Notes: generated by a model not told the origin, from the sequence alone. Counted from the first letter of the stretch, positions 1 through 9,057 are shown. The stretch is DNA of 33,084 nt from Acidobacteriota bacterium (GCA_018971385.1 JAGXAY010000015.1:1-33084); one strand, 5' to 3'. Numbers and translations: made by a program.

Positions 1-1633
1 AGCACTCCACCATGACCGTCACATCATTTCCGACACTTCGTTCGAGCAGGGGCATCACGGCCTCCAGTGCGCTACACACATCCAGTAGTCCACTCTCCGT
101 ATCCTGCTGTCGCGCGAACGTCATCAGCTGGCGCACCATCTCCGCGCCCCGTTCCGCCGCTCGACGAATCTGCGTGAGTTCCTCGGCGACGCGAGCGGGA
201 ATTGGGTAGGACTCCGCTGTTCCCACGCACATCAGGACCACCCCGAGCAGGTTGTTGAAATCGTGAGCCACGCCACTCGCCAGGCGTCCGAGACTGTCGA
301 GCCGATCTTCCCGTTCTCGCTCCTGTTGGACGGCGAGCTCGCGACGCTCCCGTTCGAGTGAGATTCGTTCGCTGACGTCACGAATGGAACACACCACCGT
401 GTACCCCCACCGGGGGTCGAGAGCGCGAAGACGAACCTCGACGGGAAAAATCGTGCCATCTCGGCGTCGACCCTCCACTTGGTGAGTGGCCACCAGGGAG
501 GCCTCGGGAGACTCCGGATCAAACGGAACGTGGGGTCCTAAGTCCCCCGAGAGAAGGAGGTCGGTCAGCGATAACCGCGCCGCCTCGACAGCGCTGACCC
601 CGAAAAGTCGGCAGAACTCCTCATTGACGAGAGCCAGTCGATGTTCCTGGTCGAGGGCCACGATACCGTCGGGTGCGGTGGACAACAGTTCGGCCACGCG
701 TTCGGACGTACGCCTCTCCACCTCGCTGTCGCGAAGTGCCGCCTCCGTCTCGAGTGCTTCCCACCCGTAAGAGAGACTGGCCGCGACACGCTCGACGAGA
801 TCACGCTCTTCCTCGTTGAAGTAGTGCGGCTCACGGGCGTAGACGGAGAGAAGTCCGCGCACCCGATGGTCCACCACGAGGGGAAAACCACCCGAGGAGC
901 GGAAGCTGACTCGCGCGGCGGCGGCGCGCCACGGGGCCATATTCGGTTCCACCAAGATGTCGTCGGAGTACTGAGTCTTCCCCGTACGCAACGCCACACC
1001 CCCCACACCACGCCCGCCAGTGTCGTCACGAATCGATAAGCGGACGTCGGACAAATAGTCTCCCGCTCCCTCGCCCGCCGACGCCACGATGGGGACCTCT
1101 CCGGTCTCCTCGTCGACGACACCTACCCAACTCATCACGAATCCACCCACCTCGACGGCGAGTCGGGTCACGTCGCGAAAGAGGGAGGTGAGGTCAGTCG
1201 TACGAAAGACCGCCTCGTTGGTGTCGGCGAGAACGTTGGCGAGTCGTTGGTGTCGTTGAACTTGCTGGAGAAGGTTATGAATCATCTCGTCGCGACGATG
1301 CTCGTCGGTGGTATCAGCGAGAAAGACGGTCAGGCCTTCGGGTATCGGAAACAAGCGAACTTTGAACCACCGGCCGAAGGGCTCGAACTGCTCCTCGAAC
1401 GTGGATACTTCTCGAGAACCCATCGCCTCGCGGTAGCGTTGCTCAAAGGGTGTTCCGAGCAGTCGAGGGAAGGCCTCCCACAGGACTCGCCCCTCCATCT
1501 CGTTGAGGGGGCGTCGCATCATCGCCAACGCCGCTTGATTCGCGAAGAGAATCGTCCACGTCGAGTCAAGGGTAAAGATGCCCTCACTGAAGTCATCAAA
1601 GACCGATGGATTCGGGTAGTGAACGTCCTTCAT
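1..1633 (-). CDS. PAS-GAF-PAS sensor histidine kinase, 3' end cut by window edge
   Basis: An open frame runs from an ATG at 1633 to the left edge, giving 544 residues without the ATPase domain. Read in order it has a PAS-like domain (about 10-105), a GAF-like domain (about 140-285), a second PAS domain (about 300-425) and a HisKA dimerisation segment. The phospho-acceptor is His457 in GVAHDFNNLLGVV, a form typical of PAS-rich and hybrid kinases. No membrane segment is visible, so it should be a cytosolic sensor. A G-rich stretch (AAGG and a run of G) lies directly before the ATG; the GTG one codon upstream could also serve. The GHKL ATPase domain and any receiver domain lie outside the window. 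The signal sensed and the partner regulator are unknown. Confidence 0.88.
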   Translation of the reverse strand, partial: MKDVHYPNPSVFDDFSEGIFTLDSTWTILFANQAALAMMRRPLNEMEGRVLWEAFPRLLGTPFEQRYREAMGSREVSTFEEQFEPFGRWFKVRLFPIPEGLTVFLADTTDEHRRDEMIHNLLQQVQRHQRLANVLADTNEAVFRTTDLTSLFRDVTRLAVEVGGFVMSWVGVVDEETGEVPIVASAGEGAGDYLSDVRLSIRDDTGGRGVGGVALRTGKTQYSDDILVEPNMAPWRAAAARVSFRSSGGFPLVVDHRVRGLLSVYAREPHYFNEEERDLVERVAASLSYGWEALETEAALRDSEVERRTSERVAELLSTAPDGIVALDQEHRLALVNEEFCRLFGVSAVEAARLSLTDLLLSGDLGPHVPFDPESPEASLVATHQVEGRRRDGTIFPVEVRLRALDPRWGYTVVCSIRDVSERISLERERRELAVQQEREREDRLDSLGRLASGVAHDFNNLLGVVLMCVGTAESYPIPARVAEELTQIRRAAERGAEMVRQLMTFARQQDTESGLLDVCSALEAVMPLLERSVGNDVTVMVEC

Positions 1634-2122
1634 CACCCCCCCTTGCGCGTGTCCCTACTCGACAGTAGCGACGAAATGACCGACACACGAAATAAATTTC
1701 AATAAAGGCAGGGGGCCGCGATGGTACCCAGTTGGACGTCACTACCGACAACCGACAGTTCGCGTTCGAGGTTCCTTCGGTAGAGCAGTCCTCGCCGCGA
1801 CAAGGCAGTTTTGTTAGCGGTGCACAGACCATGAACAAGTTCATCTTCATCTCGATACGGAGACCCCCCTGAAATGATCGACTGGACCATTCACTGGGGG
1901 CCCCGCACCGGACCCGCACCGTTGAGTCGAACTCGACCATCTTGAAAAGTACGAGAGCCGGATTTCGAACTTGGAGGTGCGCTCACTCAGGGATGAGGGG
2001 CACGAACGTCGCGTCGCCCCCAACGCCCACTCGAGGAGTTGACCATGGGGTGTACTCGGGGCACAACTCGTAAACCCAGCCAGCTCACTGAGCGCGGTCC
2101 GACGCCACTGGAGCGATTCTCA
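1634..2122. other. Intergenic region without a convincing gene
   Basis: About 490 bases lie between the histidine kinase start and the RidA stop, both on the minus strand. Short open frames occur on both strands, but none has a convincing start signal or family resemblance. The region must hold the kinase promoter and the end of the RidA operon. One hairpin candidate at 1997-2020 is listed separately. Confidence 0.6.
1997..2020 (-). terminator. Possible terminator hairpin after the RidA operon
   Basis: GGGGCACG at 1997-2004 pairs with CGT-C-GCCCC at 2012-2020, an eight-pair stem with a single bulge. It lies about 100 bases past the RidA stop in the direction of transcription. No U-tract follows, so it would be a weak or factor-assisted terminator at best. 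Confidence 0.25.
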
Positions 2123-2509
2123 TCAATCTCGTACTCGGACCACCATCTCAATTTCGACGAGAGCTTGTCGAGGAAGGGCACTCACTTCCACCAGCAATCG
2201 GGCCGGTCGGTGTTCGCCCATCACGGAAAGGTAGCTCTCGTTGATAGATGACGACTCGTCAAGCTTGGTGGTGAAAATACCCACCTTGACCACGTCGTGC
2301 ACTCCGGCGCCGTGTGCCTCGGCGATAGCCAGCGCATTGTTCATGGCCACCTTGGTCTGCCCGCCCACCGAGGTTGATTCAATCTCGCCACTACCGTGGT
2401 TGAGAGGAAGCTGACCCGACACAAAGAGCAGTGCGTCCTTCGAATCCACCCTGATAGCGGGTGAGTAGGGCGCACCCTTTGAATTGTTTTTCCCTACCGC
2501 ATCATTCAT
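2123..2509 (-). CDS. RidA family enamine/imine deaminase
   Basis: This 128-residue protein belongs to the RidA/YjgF/UK114 family, small trimeric proteins that hydrolyse reactive 2-aminoacrylate-type enamines and imines released by PLP enzymes. The family core is visible: a VSGQLPLN strand, the Q-x(5)-N-N-x-L helix, and PARLLVEVSALP with the arginine that binds the substrate carboxylate, followed by VEIEMVV. The ATG at 2509 is chosen because AGGAG sits just before it and the protein then has normal family length. The frame is open to an ATG at 2587, which would overlap the regulator gene. It is last in the operon with a class V PLP enzyme, so its likely job is to clear that enzyme's products. 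Confidence 0.92.
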   Translation of the reverse strand: MNDAVGKNNSKGAPYSPAIRVDSKDALLFVSGQLPLNHGSGEIESTSVGGQTKVAMNNALAIAEAHGAGVHDVVKVGIFTTKLDESSSINESYLSVMGEHRPARLLVEVSALPRQALVEIEMVVRVRD

Positions 2510-2552
2510 TACTCCTACCCTTTCGCCGAGATCTACCGCGGCCGCCTTCAGC

Positions 2553-3365
2553 TCACGCCTTCTCAACTTCCTGACCTCGTAGTTCATTGAGGTAGTTGTA
2601 AATGGTGAACCGAGACACCCCTAACTCGCGCGCAACATAGTCCACAGCGTCACGAACTAGAAACAGACCGCGCTCTTCCAGTAACCGAACGGCGTGAACT
2701 TTGTGCCGCTTATGCATGAGCTCCGGTTCGACACCAACCTCGCGGATGGCTTCCGACACTGCCTCCGCCATGACTTCGTCCACCGTCTTCGGGAATGTCT
2801 CATTCACCCGCAATTCGGACTCGGAGTGGAGCTGATCATCAACCCCGAGGAGCCTCGCGACCGAGGACACCGCGTCACGTAGTTTCACGACGTGGCTCAT
2901 ATCCAAGTTGATACAAATACAGCCAACGGCCACCCCTCGGTCGTCGCGGACGAAGATAGTTGACGATTGCAGCGCACGTCCGTCGCTCAATTCCACGCGA
3001 TAGTTGATGAGGTCTTCGTTGGCCCCCGCACGAATCTTCTCCAACGCGAAGGTGTTGATGGGGTCCCCTACCTCGCGTTGGGTGAGTCCTCCACCAATGG
3101 CCACGATCGAATTCGGCAATCGAGAAAAATCATGAAGCACAATCTCGCAATGCGATCCAATGACGCGAGCTAAGAGAGGGACAATCTCGCACAGTCCGTT
3201 CATAAGAGTGACCGACTGTCCCGTTGGACGGACGGAAAGAGAGTCGCGCGACTCATCCTTTGGCTTCGTCGCAGATTTCTTCCTTGTCGCAACTTCCAAC
3301 GACGCCACGTCCGCGTCAGCTCCCGGTCCAGACACGTGGTGGATTGATTGTGTTTTGGGGGTCAC
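2553..3365 (-). CDS. YheO/DauR-type PAS and helix-turn-helix transcription regulator
   Basis: The protein has 270 residues. Residues about 56-165 match the YheO-like PAS domain (family PAS_6). Residues about 222-262 form the DauR-type helix-turn-helix, with LLEERGLFLVRDAV followed by VARELGVSRFTIYNYL. DauR in Pseudomonas represses D-arginine catabolism, and relatives often sit beside amino-acid transport and PLP-enzyme genes, as here. The GTG start overlaps the upstream stop as GTGA, implying translational coupling. The first 50 or so residues are polar, unlike the usual family start, so a later start is possible. Inference: it senses the transported amino acid or a product and controls the promoter near 7.3 kb. 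Confidence 0.88.
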   Translation of the reverse strand: MTPKTQSIHHVSGPGADADVASLEVATRKKSATKPKDESRDSLSVRPTGQSVTLMNGLCEIVPLLARVIGSHCEIVLHDFSRLPNSIVAIGGGLTQREVGDPINTFALEKIRAGANEDLINYRVELSDGRALQSSTIFVRDDRGVAVGCICINLDMSHVVKLRDAVSSVARLLGVDDQLHSESELRVNETFPKTVDEVMAEAVSEAIREVGVEPELMHKRHKVHAVRLLEERGLFLVRDAVDYVARELGVSRFTIYNYLNELRGQEVEKA

Positions 3366-4492
3366 AACGCCAGCCCCTTCATGCTTCGACCGACCTCGTC
3401 GAGGATGGATATCGGAGTGGTCGCGTGAACGGAGAGGCGCACGTAAGAATCATGACAGGTCACAAGAATCCCGTCAGTCTTCAAACGTTCGTGGAGTTGC
3501 TGGGGTGAAGCTCCCGGAAGATGAAACGACGTAATTCCGGAGTAACTCTCAACAGCAACATTGCTCAACAACACCCCCCCAGCACGTGAGACGACGCTTC
3601 GAACGTACGTAGTTCGCTCCGTAATAGCCGAGTTCATCTCCGCGATACCAAGATCAGAGAGCAGATCAAGAGCGCTACTCAGGCGAGCAACGGCCACCAA
3701 ATCCGGCGTGGTGATCATCATCCGTTGGCCGTCTCGCCTCGTCGGGTGAACTGTTCCGTCGTAGTCAAAGGGAGATTCCACCGCGAGCCATCCCGCCAAG
3801 CCGTCCCCCAATCGTTCGACCGCCCGATCAGACAGGGAGATGAATCCGGTACCCCAACCAGCCCGCAACCACTTTTGACCGCCGACCATCAGGGCATCGG
3901 CGAGATGCCAAGGTGCGTCCACTGCTCCAAAGCCCTGTATCGCGTCGACGAGAAGCAGTCGGTCTCCCACGACCTCTCGTAACGCCGCCAGATCGGCGCG
4001 GTATCCCGTTCGAAAGTCCACGGCACTCACCACGACGCCAACGGTGGCAGGCGTGAGTTGGCGAGCGACGGACTCGGGAGTCACAAGCCCATTGTCAGTC
4101 TCTAGCCATCTCACCGCGGGCCCACCAAAGGCATTGGCCCTAATCCAGGGATAGACGTTCGCCGGAAACTCCCGTGGTGACAACACGATCTCGCTCCTTG
4201 GATCAGCCGGAAGGGCCATAGCCACCATGGTGTTCGCGACACTGGTCGAGGACGCGAACGTCACCGCGTCCTCACTCGGCCTCCCCGTAAGGGATGCAAT
4301 CTGGGCGCGAACCCGCTTGTGCACCTCTTGAAGGTCATCGATGGGAGCAAAACCTCGAGACACGCTCGAAAGACACTTCGAACTAACCGTGTTGACGTCG
4401 TGAGACGGCGGACCGAATCGGGCAAAGTCTAAGTACCCCGGCTCGGCAGAAAAGTGCGCGGAGTACGCGTCCAGAGAGAGGTGAGACATCAC
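3362..4492 (-). CDS. Class V aminotransferase-fold PLP enzyme
   Basis: This 376-residue protein has the cysteine desulfurase/class V aminotransferase fold, type I PLP. The probable Schiff-base lysine is Lys207 in [15 protein letters not shown]. The cofactor-ring aspartate is Asp183 in [10 protein letters not shown], and the phosphate-binding turn is near [10 protein letters not shown]. The substrate cannot be read from sequence. The family includes transaminases, desulfurases, epimerases and kynureninase-like lyases. The start is GTG at 4492 or ATG at 4489, both overlapping the upstream ATPase stop. Its place between an amino-acid transporter and RidA suggests it degrades the imported compound through an imine or enamine intermediate. 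Confidence 0.88.
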   Translation of the reverse strand: MMSHLSLDAYSAHFSAEPGYLDFARFGPPSHDVNTVSSKCLSSVSRGFAPIDDLQEVHKRVRAQIASLTGRPSEDAVTFASSTSVANTMVAMALPADPRSEIVLSPREFPANVYPWIRANAFGGPAVRWLETDNGLVTPESVARQLTPATVGVVVSAVDFRTGYRADLAALREVVGDRLLLVDAIQGFGAVDAPWHLADALMVGGQKWLRAGWGTGFISLSDRAVERLGDGLAGWLAVESPFDYDGTVHPTRRDGQRMMITTPDLVAVARLSSALDLLSDLGIAEMNSAITERTTYVRSVVSRAGGVLLSNVAVESYSGITSFHLPGASPQQLHERLKTDGILVTCHDSYVRLSVHATTPISILDEVGRSMKGLAL

Positions 4493-5253
4493 AACACCTT
4501 TGACAAAAACTGCTGAGTACGTTCATGACGGGGATTGGAGAAAACCTCAGCAGGTGCGCCTTCCTCCACGAGGGTGCCATCAAACATGAAGACGGCTTTA
4601 TCCGCGACCTCTCGCGCGAAACCGACTTCGTGGGTCACCACAATCATTGTCATTCCCCCTTGGGCGAGATCCCTCATCACTGACAACACCTCACCCACGA
4701 GTTCAGGGTCCAAAGCACTTGTCGGTTCGTCAAAGAGAATCAACTTGGGATTCATAGCGAGAGATCTCGCGATAGCCACCCGTTGCTGCTGGCCACCGGA
4801 CAATTGGGCGGGATACCGATCAGCCCAGTTCATCATCCCCACTTGAGTAAGCAGTCGTTCCGCCGTCTCGCGCGCCGCCGACGCACTTTGACGCAGAACG
4901 TAAACCGGCCCTTCCATCACGTTCTCAATGGCCGTTCGATTGGCGAAAAGATTAAATCGTTGAAAAACCATGCCAATGTGCGTCCGCTGCAGGGCAACGT
5001 CGCGTTCACGTATCTCGTGGAACTTTCCACCGTCCAGGCGGTATCCCACGGGAACTCCGTCAACCCAGATGGACCCGGCATCAATTTTCTCGAGATGGTT
5101 AAGGCATCGCAGAAACGTGCTCTTTCCGCCTCCCGATGGCCCGAGGAGACACACAACCTGTCCGGCCTCCACGTCGAGGTTGATACCTTTAAGAACTTCG
5201 AGACGCCCAAATCGCTTATGAACATTGAGGGCGCGAACGAGTGGCGAGCTCAC
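4489..5253 (-). CDS. Polar amino acid ABC transporter ATPase (GlnQ/HisP type)
   Basis: This 254-residue ATPase energises the importer made with the two genes upstream in the operon. All nucleotide-binding motifs are intact: Walker [10 protein letters not shown] (38-46), Q-loop Gln98, signature LSGGQ (151-155), Walker B with DEPTSALDP (175-183) and switch His208. The length and the insert after the first strands match the GlnQ/HisP/ArtP class of polar amino-acid importers. The GTG start overlaps the permease stop as GTGA. The exact amino acid cannot be assigned. Confidence 0.95.
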   Translation of the reverse strand: MSSPLVRALNVHKRFGRLEVLKGINLDVEAGQVVCLLGPSGGGKSTFLRCLNHLEKIDAGSIWVDGVPVGYRLDGGKFHEIRERDVALQRTHIGMVFQRFNLFANRTAIENVMEGPVYVLRQSASAARETAERLLTQVGMMNWADRYPAQLSGGQQQRVAIARSLAMNPKLILFDEPTSALDPELVGEVLSVMRDLAQGGMTMIVVTHEVGFAREVADKAVFMFDGTLVEEGAPAEVFSNPRHERTQQFLSKVL

Positions 5254-6182
5254 AGCGCCACCCCCGGGTTCCTCTCGGACAGGTGAAACACCCCGCGCAT
5301 GCTGAGAGATCGTCGTACCGTTTTACCCATCGACATCGACGACGGATCAGAACGGTCAGTGGCGAACTTCTTTTCAATGAAGTACTGACCAATGCTCGCC
5401 AGCGAAACGAGAACCATGTACCAGAGGGCGGCAGCCATCAGAGTCTCCATAATGCGGAAGTTCGCCGAGTAGATATCGGTCGACGACAAGATCAATTCGT
5501 GAAAACCGACGACTGACGCGAGTGACGTCCCCTTCAGCATGTTGATGAAGTCGTTACCAGTCGGAGGAATAATGACGCGCATTGCCTGAGGGAGAATCAC
5601 GCGCCGCATCGCTTGCGAGGGTTTCATTCCGATAGAACTCGCCGCCTCAATCTGACCGTGATCAACGCTATTAAAGCCCGCCCTCACGATTTCGGCGTAA
5701 TAGGCGCTTTCGTTAAGTCCGAGACCCAGCACTCCCACAACGAAAGCCGTCATCACGGAGTTAGTGGACACGCTAAAGAGATGCGGGATGCCGAGCGTCT
5801 TGAAAGCGAGAGCGAGGTTGTACCAAATGTAGAGCTGGAGCAGGGCCGGTAGGCCGCGAAATATGTAGATGTAGAACCACGCACTCCACTTGATCACGGG
5901 ATTGGACGAGCGTCTCATGATGGCGACAATGACACCGAGAACAATTCCGAGGGCTTGACACACCACGGCGAGCAGCACCGTCATGTACATGCCCACAATC
6001 ATCGTGTGGTACGTGAAGAACTTCGGAATATCGCCCCACGCGATTTGAGCGTGCCTCATGCTCATGACAAACACGATGACCAGAAGGAGAATGATTCCCG
6101 CGGAGACCCATCGTCCCCACTTTCTCATGGGGACGATGGGAATTTCTCCGTCAGGAATCCGTGGGCCGAGAACGTCAGTCAT
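5250..6182 (-). CDS. Polar amino acid ABC transporter permease (HisM/GlnP family)
   Basis: This is a 310-residue inner-membrane permease of the His/Glu/Gln/Arg/opine family. It has a first hydrophobic segment near residues 28-42 and then a core of five or so membrane spans. The EAA coupling loop is clear: [20 protein letters not shown], then [16 protein letters not shown]. It is longer than the usual 215-230 residues because of an N-terminal segment carrying an extra span and a polar C-terminal tail. Only one permease gene is present, so a homodimer is likely. The ATG start is 48 bases downstream of the binding-protein stop. Confidence 0.94.
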   Translation of the reverse strand: MTDVLGPRIPDGEIPIVPMRKWGRWVSAGIILLLVIVFVMSMRHAQIAWGDIPKFFTYHTMIVGMYMTVLLAVVCQALGIVLGVIVAIMRRSSNPVIKWSAWFYIYIFRGLPALLQLYIWYNLALAFKTLGIPHLFSVSTNSVMTAFVVGVLGLGLNESAYYAEIVRAGFNSVDHGQIEAASSIGMKPSQAMRRVILPQAMRVIIPPTGNDFINMLKGTSLASVVGFHELILSSTDIYSANFRIMETLMAAALWYMVLVSLASIGQYFIEKKFATDRSDPSSMSMGKTVRRSLSMRGVFHLSERNPGVAL

Positions 6183-6230
6183 CGGTAGCGCAAGTCCTTT
6201 CGCGGGCTGATACTCGACCCTAATTCTGAC

Positions 6231-7199
6231 CTAGCAGACCTTCTTGTAAATGGTCTTACACCCATTGATAGCCGGGTTGGTAATGCCCACAGAGGCGACA
6301 TTCCACGCCGTCAATATCTCGTGATAGACGCTCTTGTTGCCACCCTTCATGAGCAACTGGAGGGCTCCGTGAACGGCGTTCATCAGTTTTGTGTCGCTCT
6401 TAGGGAAGCCAATTCCGTAGGGACTCGACTCAATAGGTGGGTAGTTGACCGACTGGACGGTGGACATCGTCTGCTGGTCGTAGGCGTCAGTGATGTTGTC
6501 GTTCAAAACGGCGTCCGCACGTCCCGTGGCCAGGTTCGCCAACTCCTGGGCAGTACTTGACGCCACCACTTCGGTAATCGGCTTTTTCGCACAGAGTCCA
6601 CCCGCAGCGTTCAGCGACTTCAAATACGCCTCCTGGGTTGTTCCGGTGGTGTCCGTCACGTTTTTCCCACAGAGGCCCGACGGTCCCGTGATGTGCTCCG
6701 GATTGCCCGCCTTGACGAGTATCCCAATACCGTCCACGAGATAATCCACAAAATTGATGAGGCCCTCCCGGGTCGTCGTGTCGTTCATTGCCGTCATCGA
6801 CATGTCCACCCGCCCGGTTTGGACCGCCGGCACAATGGAACTCCATACTGGCAACTGTTGGTACTTCACCGATACCCCGAGAACTCGACCAATGGCCTGA
6901 GCAAGATTCACCTCAAATCCGACTGCGTATTGCGAATTGCCGGCAAAGAAGTCATCCGGCGCATTCTCCATCTGAGCGCCAATCAGAATGGATCCCTTCT
7001 TGAGAATCGCAGCGGGCAGAGCCTTATGGAGAGCCATGTCTTCCTTGACCGTCGCCACGTAGGTCTTCGATATCTTGTTGGCCTGCCCCGGATTGTTTAC
7101 CGCACCCGCGGACGCACCGGCCAAAGGCGCCACAACGAGACCCACCAGTCCCGCGACGAGTGCCGTTCCCCCAACTCGACGGATTCCCTTGTCGAACAT
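6231..7199 (-). CDS. Secreted substrate-binding protein of the amino acid ABC importer
   Basis: This 322-residue protein belongs to the family 3 extracellular solute-binding proteins. It begins with a signal peptide: a basic start, a hydrophobic core near GLVGLVVAPLAG and small residues resembling a signal peptidase I site (ASA). No lipobox cysteine is present, which is unusual for a Gram-positive-type binding protein, so anchoring may come from elsewhere. Family segments include DFFAGNSQYAVGFEVNLA, the GRVDMSMTAMNDT loop and GRADAVLNDN. Two later cysteine pairs could form disulfides. The ATG at 7199 is preferred over a TTG at 7214 because GAGGGGG lies seven bases before it. It is the first gene of the operon. 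Confidence 0.92.
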   Translation of the reverse strand: MFDKGIRRVGGTALVAGLVGLVVAPLAGASAGAVNNPGQANKISKTYVATVKEDMALHKALPAAILKKGSILIGAQMENAPDDFFAGNSQYAVGFEVNLAQAIGRVLGVSVKYQQLPVWSSIVPAVQTGRVDMSMTAMNDTTTREGLINFVDYLVDGIGILVKAGNPEHITGPSGLCGKNVTDTTGTTQEAYLKSLNAAGGLCAKKPITEVVASSTAQELANLATGRADAVLNDNITDAYDQQTMSTVQSVNYPPIESSPYGIGFPKSDTKLMNAVHGALQLLMKGGNKSVYHEILTAWNVASVGITNPAINGCKTIYKKVC

Positions 7200-7280
7200 C
7201 ACGTTCCCCCTCAATACTCACCACGTACCGCCCCTCTTCTCGAGTTCGGCGCATGATCGAGAACTTCTCCCGATGTGGTG

Positions 7281-7309
7281 AACATAACACTGTTGGTTGA
7301 AGAACTCAA
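7281..7309 (-). promoter_or_regulatory. Predicted promoter of the amino acid transport operon
   Basis: On the minus strand there is TTGAGT (7309-7304), a 17-base spacer and TATGTT (7286-7281), a good match to a housekeeping sigma promoter. It lies about 80 bases upstream of the binding-protein ATG in an AT-rich divergent region. The -35 box overlaps the inverted repeat listed next. Confidence 0.5.
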
Positions 7310-7310
7310 C
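7296..7310. promoter_or_regulatory. Candidate operator palindrome GTTGA-N5-TCAAC
   Basis: GTTGA at 7296-7300 and TCAAC at 7306-7310 form a perfect inverted repeat with a five-base spacer, overlapping the predicted -35 box. A further TTGTTGAA follows at about 7314-7321, echoing one arm. The operon's own YheO/DauR-type regulator is the natural candidate to bind. The assignment is inference. Confidence 0.4.
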
Positions 7311-7420
7311 TATTTGTTGAAATTTCCTTTATTTGATTATGGCGCTTTATCAGGTTTTATGTCGGTGGCGGAAGAATTCCTAGTCGATGAGATTGTCATA
7401 CTGCCGTTATCATCAGCACC

Positions 7421-8071
7421 GTGAGCCGCGAACGAGATGACCTCATCCGCACGATATGGAATGACCTGTACACCCAGTCGAGTGACTTACGAACGTGCGA
7501 GGCATCGATCTCTAAAGTCTTCGCCCTGTTGCGCAACTGCTTCGAGTCGGGTGGTTCCGTGTTTATTTGCGGAAACGGTGGGAGCGCTTCTGACGCCGAG
7601 CACATTGCGGGTGAACTTGTTAAGCCCTGCGCGTTATCACGACCGGTGACCGACGACTTCGCGGCAGAGCTTCGTCTCCGCGGTGACGACGGGTATCTCG
7701 CCACCCACCTCGCCAGAGGACTCTCCATCACACCACTCGTGAGTCAGGCCGCGTTGCTGACCGCTATCGCCAACGATCAGGGGGGTGACCTCATCTTCGC
7801 CCAACAGGTCATGGCGTATGTAGGCCCCCCCGATATTCTCTGGGCCCTGAGTACATCGGGCTCTTCACGAAACGTTGTTCTCGCAGCGCGAACGGCCCGA
7901 GCCAAAGGGGCGGGTGTTGTCTCGTTCACCGGGCCAGTTAGTGGTCCACTGGGTGAACTCTCAGACGAAGTCGTTGCGACACCCGGTTCCGATACACCTC
8001 ACATTCAGCACTACCACCAGAGGGTGTACCACGCTGTGTGTCTCGCCTTAGAAGCCCACTTTTACGCATGA
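7421..8071 (+). CDS. SIS-domain sugar-phosphate isomerase (GmhA-like)
   Basis: This 216-residue SIS-domain protein resembles sedoheptulose-7-phosphate isomerase GmhA. The phosphate-binding segment ICGNGGSASDAEH (49-61) and a second SIS motif STSGSSRNV (from 144) are clear. Glu65 and His199, in a HIQ-x-x-H segment, appear to match the catalytic Glu and His of GmhA; that alignment is by eye. The GTG start has no Shine-Dalgarno sequence, but TATCAT ends seven bases before it, which would fit a leaderless transcript. It is transcribed away from the amino-acid operon and its stop overlaps the ROK kinase start as ATGA, so the two probably act in one sugar pathway. Confidence 0.85.
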   Translation: MSRERDDLIRTIWNDLYTQSSDLRTCEASISKVFALLRNCFESGGSVFICGNGGSASDAEHIAGELVKPCALSRPVTDDFAAELRLRGDDGYLATHLARGLSITPLVSQAALLTAIANDQGGDLIFAQQVMAYVGPPDILWALSTSGSSRNVVLAARTARAKGAGVVSFTGPVSGPLGELSDEVVATPGSDTPHIQHYHQRVYHAVCLALEAHFYA

Positions 8072-9057
8072 CTCTCCTTGGCGGAATCGCCATCGGTGGC
8101 ACGAACTCCATCCTGACGTTGGCCAACAGCGATCCCACGCCCGCGATTATTTTCCGCGAGACAATACCGACGGAAGGAGCTGCATCCGTACTTCTTCCCA
8201 CGCTGGCCGCACGGTTACGCACCGTGAGTTCCGAGATAGGTTCGCGACTCACTTCGGTCGGAGTAACCTGCGGCGGTCCTCTCGACGAAGTCGCCGGACT
8301 CGTCTTGTCTCCCCCGAACCTGCCCGGTTGGGATTGTGTCCCTCTCGTGAGTCTGGTCAGTAACGAAGTCGGAGTCCCCACACGCCTCATGAATGACGCT
8401 AACGCTGGCGCGCTCGCCGAGTGGGTGTGGGGCGCCGGTCGAGGTGCGTCCACTCTGGTCTTCCTCACCATGGGCACTGGAATCGGAGCGGGGCTAATTC
8501 TCAGCGGTCGCCTCCATCGTGGGGCGAGCGGGATGGCGGGCGAGCTGGGCCATTGGCGTCTACGAGACCACGGTCCCGTGGGCTACGCCAAGGCTGGTTC
8601 AGTGGAGGGATTCTGTAGTGGGGGTGGCATCGCCCAGTGGGCACACTTGAGGCGCGTAGAACTTCTTGGTGACTCACACTCTCCGTCGTCGGGCACGTTG
8701 CGCTATTCCGCCCTCGATCTCGCCGTCATGGCGGACAAGGGGGACCCCTTCGCCACTCAGCTGTGGTCGGACGTGGGGGACGCGCTCGGGGCGACCCTGG
8801 CACTCGTCATTGACTTTTTAAATCCTGACGCGATTGTGATTGGCGGAATCTTTCCTCGGCAAGAGTTTCGACTCCGTCCTTCCATGGAAAGAACACTTCA
8901 CCGAGAAGCGCTTCCCGAGAACCTCGAATGTTGCACCATTAGAGGTTCGGAATTAGGCGAACGGATTAGCGATTATTCCGCACTGGCCGTGGCGATGGTA
9001 GGTCAGCAACTCCACGACGTTGCGGCTCAATTAACGAATGCCGTCGAGGGTCAATGA
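8068..9057 (+). CDS. ROK-family sugar kinase
   Basis: This 329-residue protein has the ROK fold. It has an N-terminal phosphate loop GGIAIGGTN (5-13), a catalytic-type NDAN (Asp110), the ROK signature TLVFLTMGTGIGAGL and GELGH (158-162). The usual zinc-binding cysteines (C-x-C-G-x-x-G-C) are absent. In their place is GPVGYAKAGSVEGFCSGGG, a zinc-less form that as I recall also occurs in other ROK proteins. The start is set at the ATG overlapping the isomerase stop as ATGA; an upstream in-frame start would lie inside that gene. No DNA-binding domain is present, so it is a kinase rather than a repressor. The substrate is probably a hexose, amino sugar or heptose linked to the SIS partner. Confidence 0.88.
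   Translation: MTLLGGIAIGGTNSILTLANSDPTPAIIFRETIPTEGAASVLLPTLAARLRTVSSEIGSRLTSVGVTCGGPLDEVAGLVLSPPNLPGWDCVPLVSLVSNEVGVPTRLMNDANAGALAEWVWGAGRGASTLVFLTMGTGIGAGLILSGRLHRGASGMAGELGHWRLRDHGPVGYAKAGSVEGFCSGGGIAQWAHLRRVELLGDSHSPSSGTLRYSALDLAVMADKGDPFATQLWSDVGDALGATLALVIDFLNPDAIVIGGIFPRQEFRLRPSMERTLHREALPENLECCTIRGSELGERISDYSALAVAMVGQQLHDVAAQLTNAVEGQ

Noticed and set aside
1699-1890. 63-codon minus-strand frame, with SGGSPY faintly like a RidA-type start
   Set aside because: The match is a few residues only and the rest does not follow the family; there is no ribosome site.
2510-2587. Longer RidA start at ATG 2587
   Set aside because: It would add 26 charged residues overlapping the regulator gene; the ATG at 2509 has AGGAG and fits family length.
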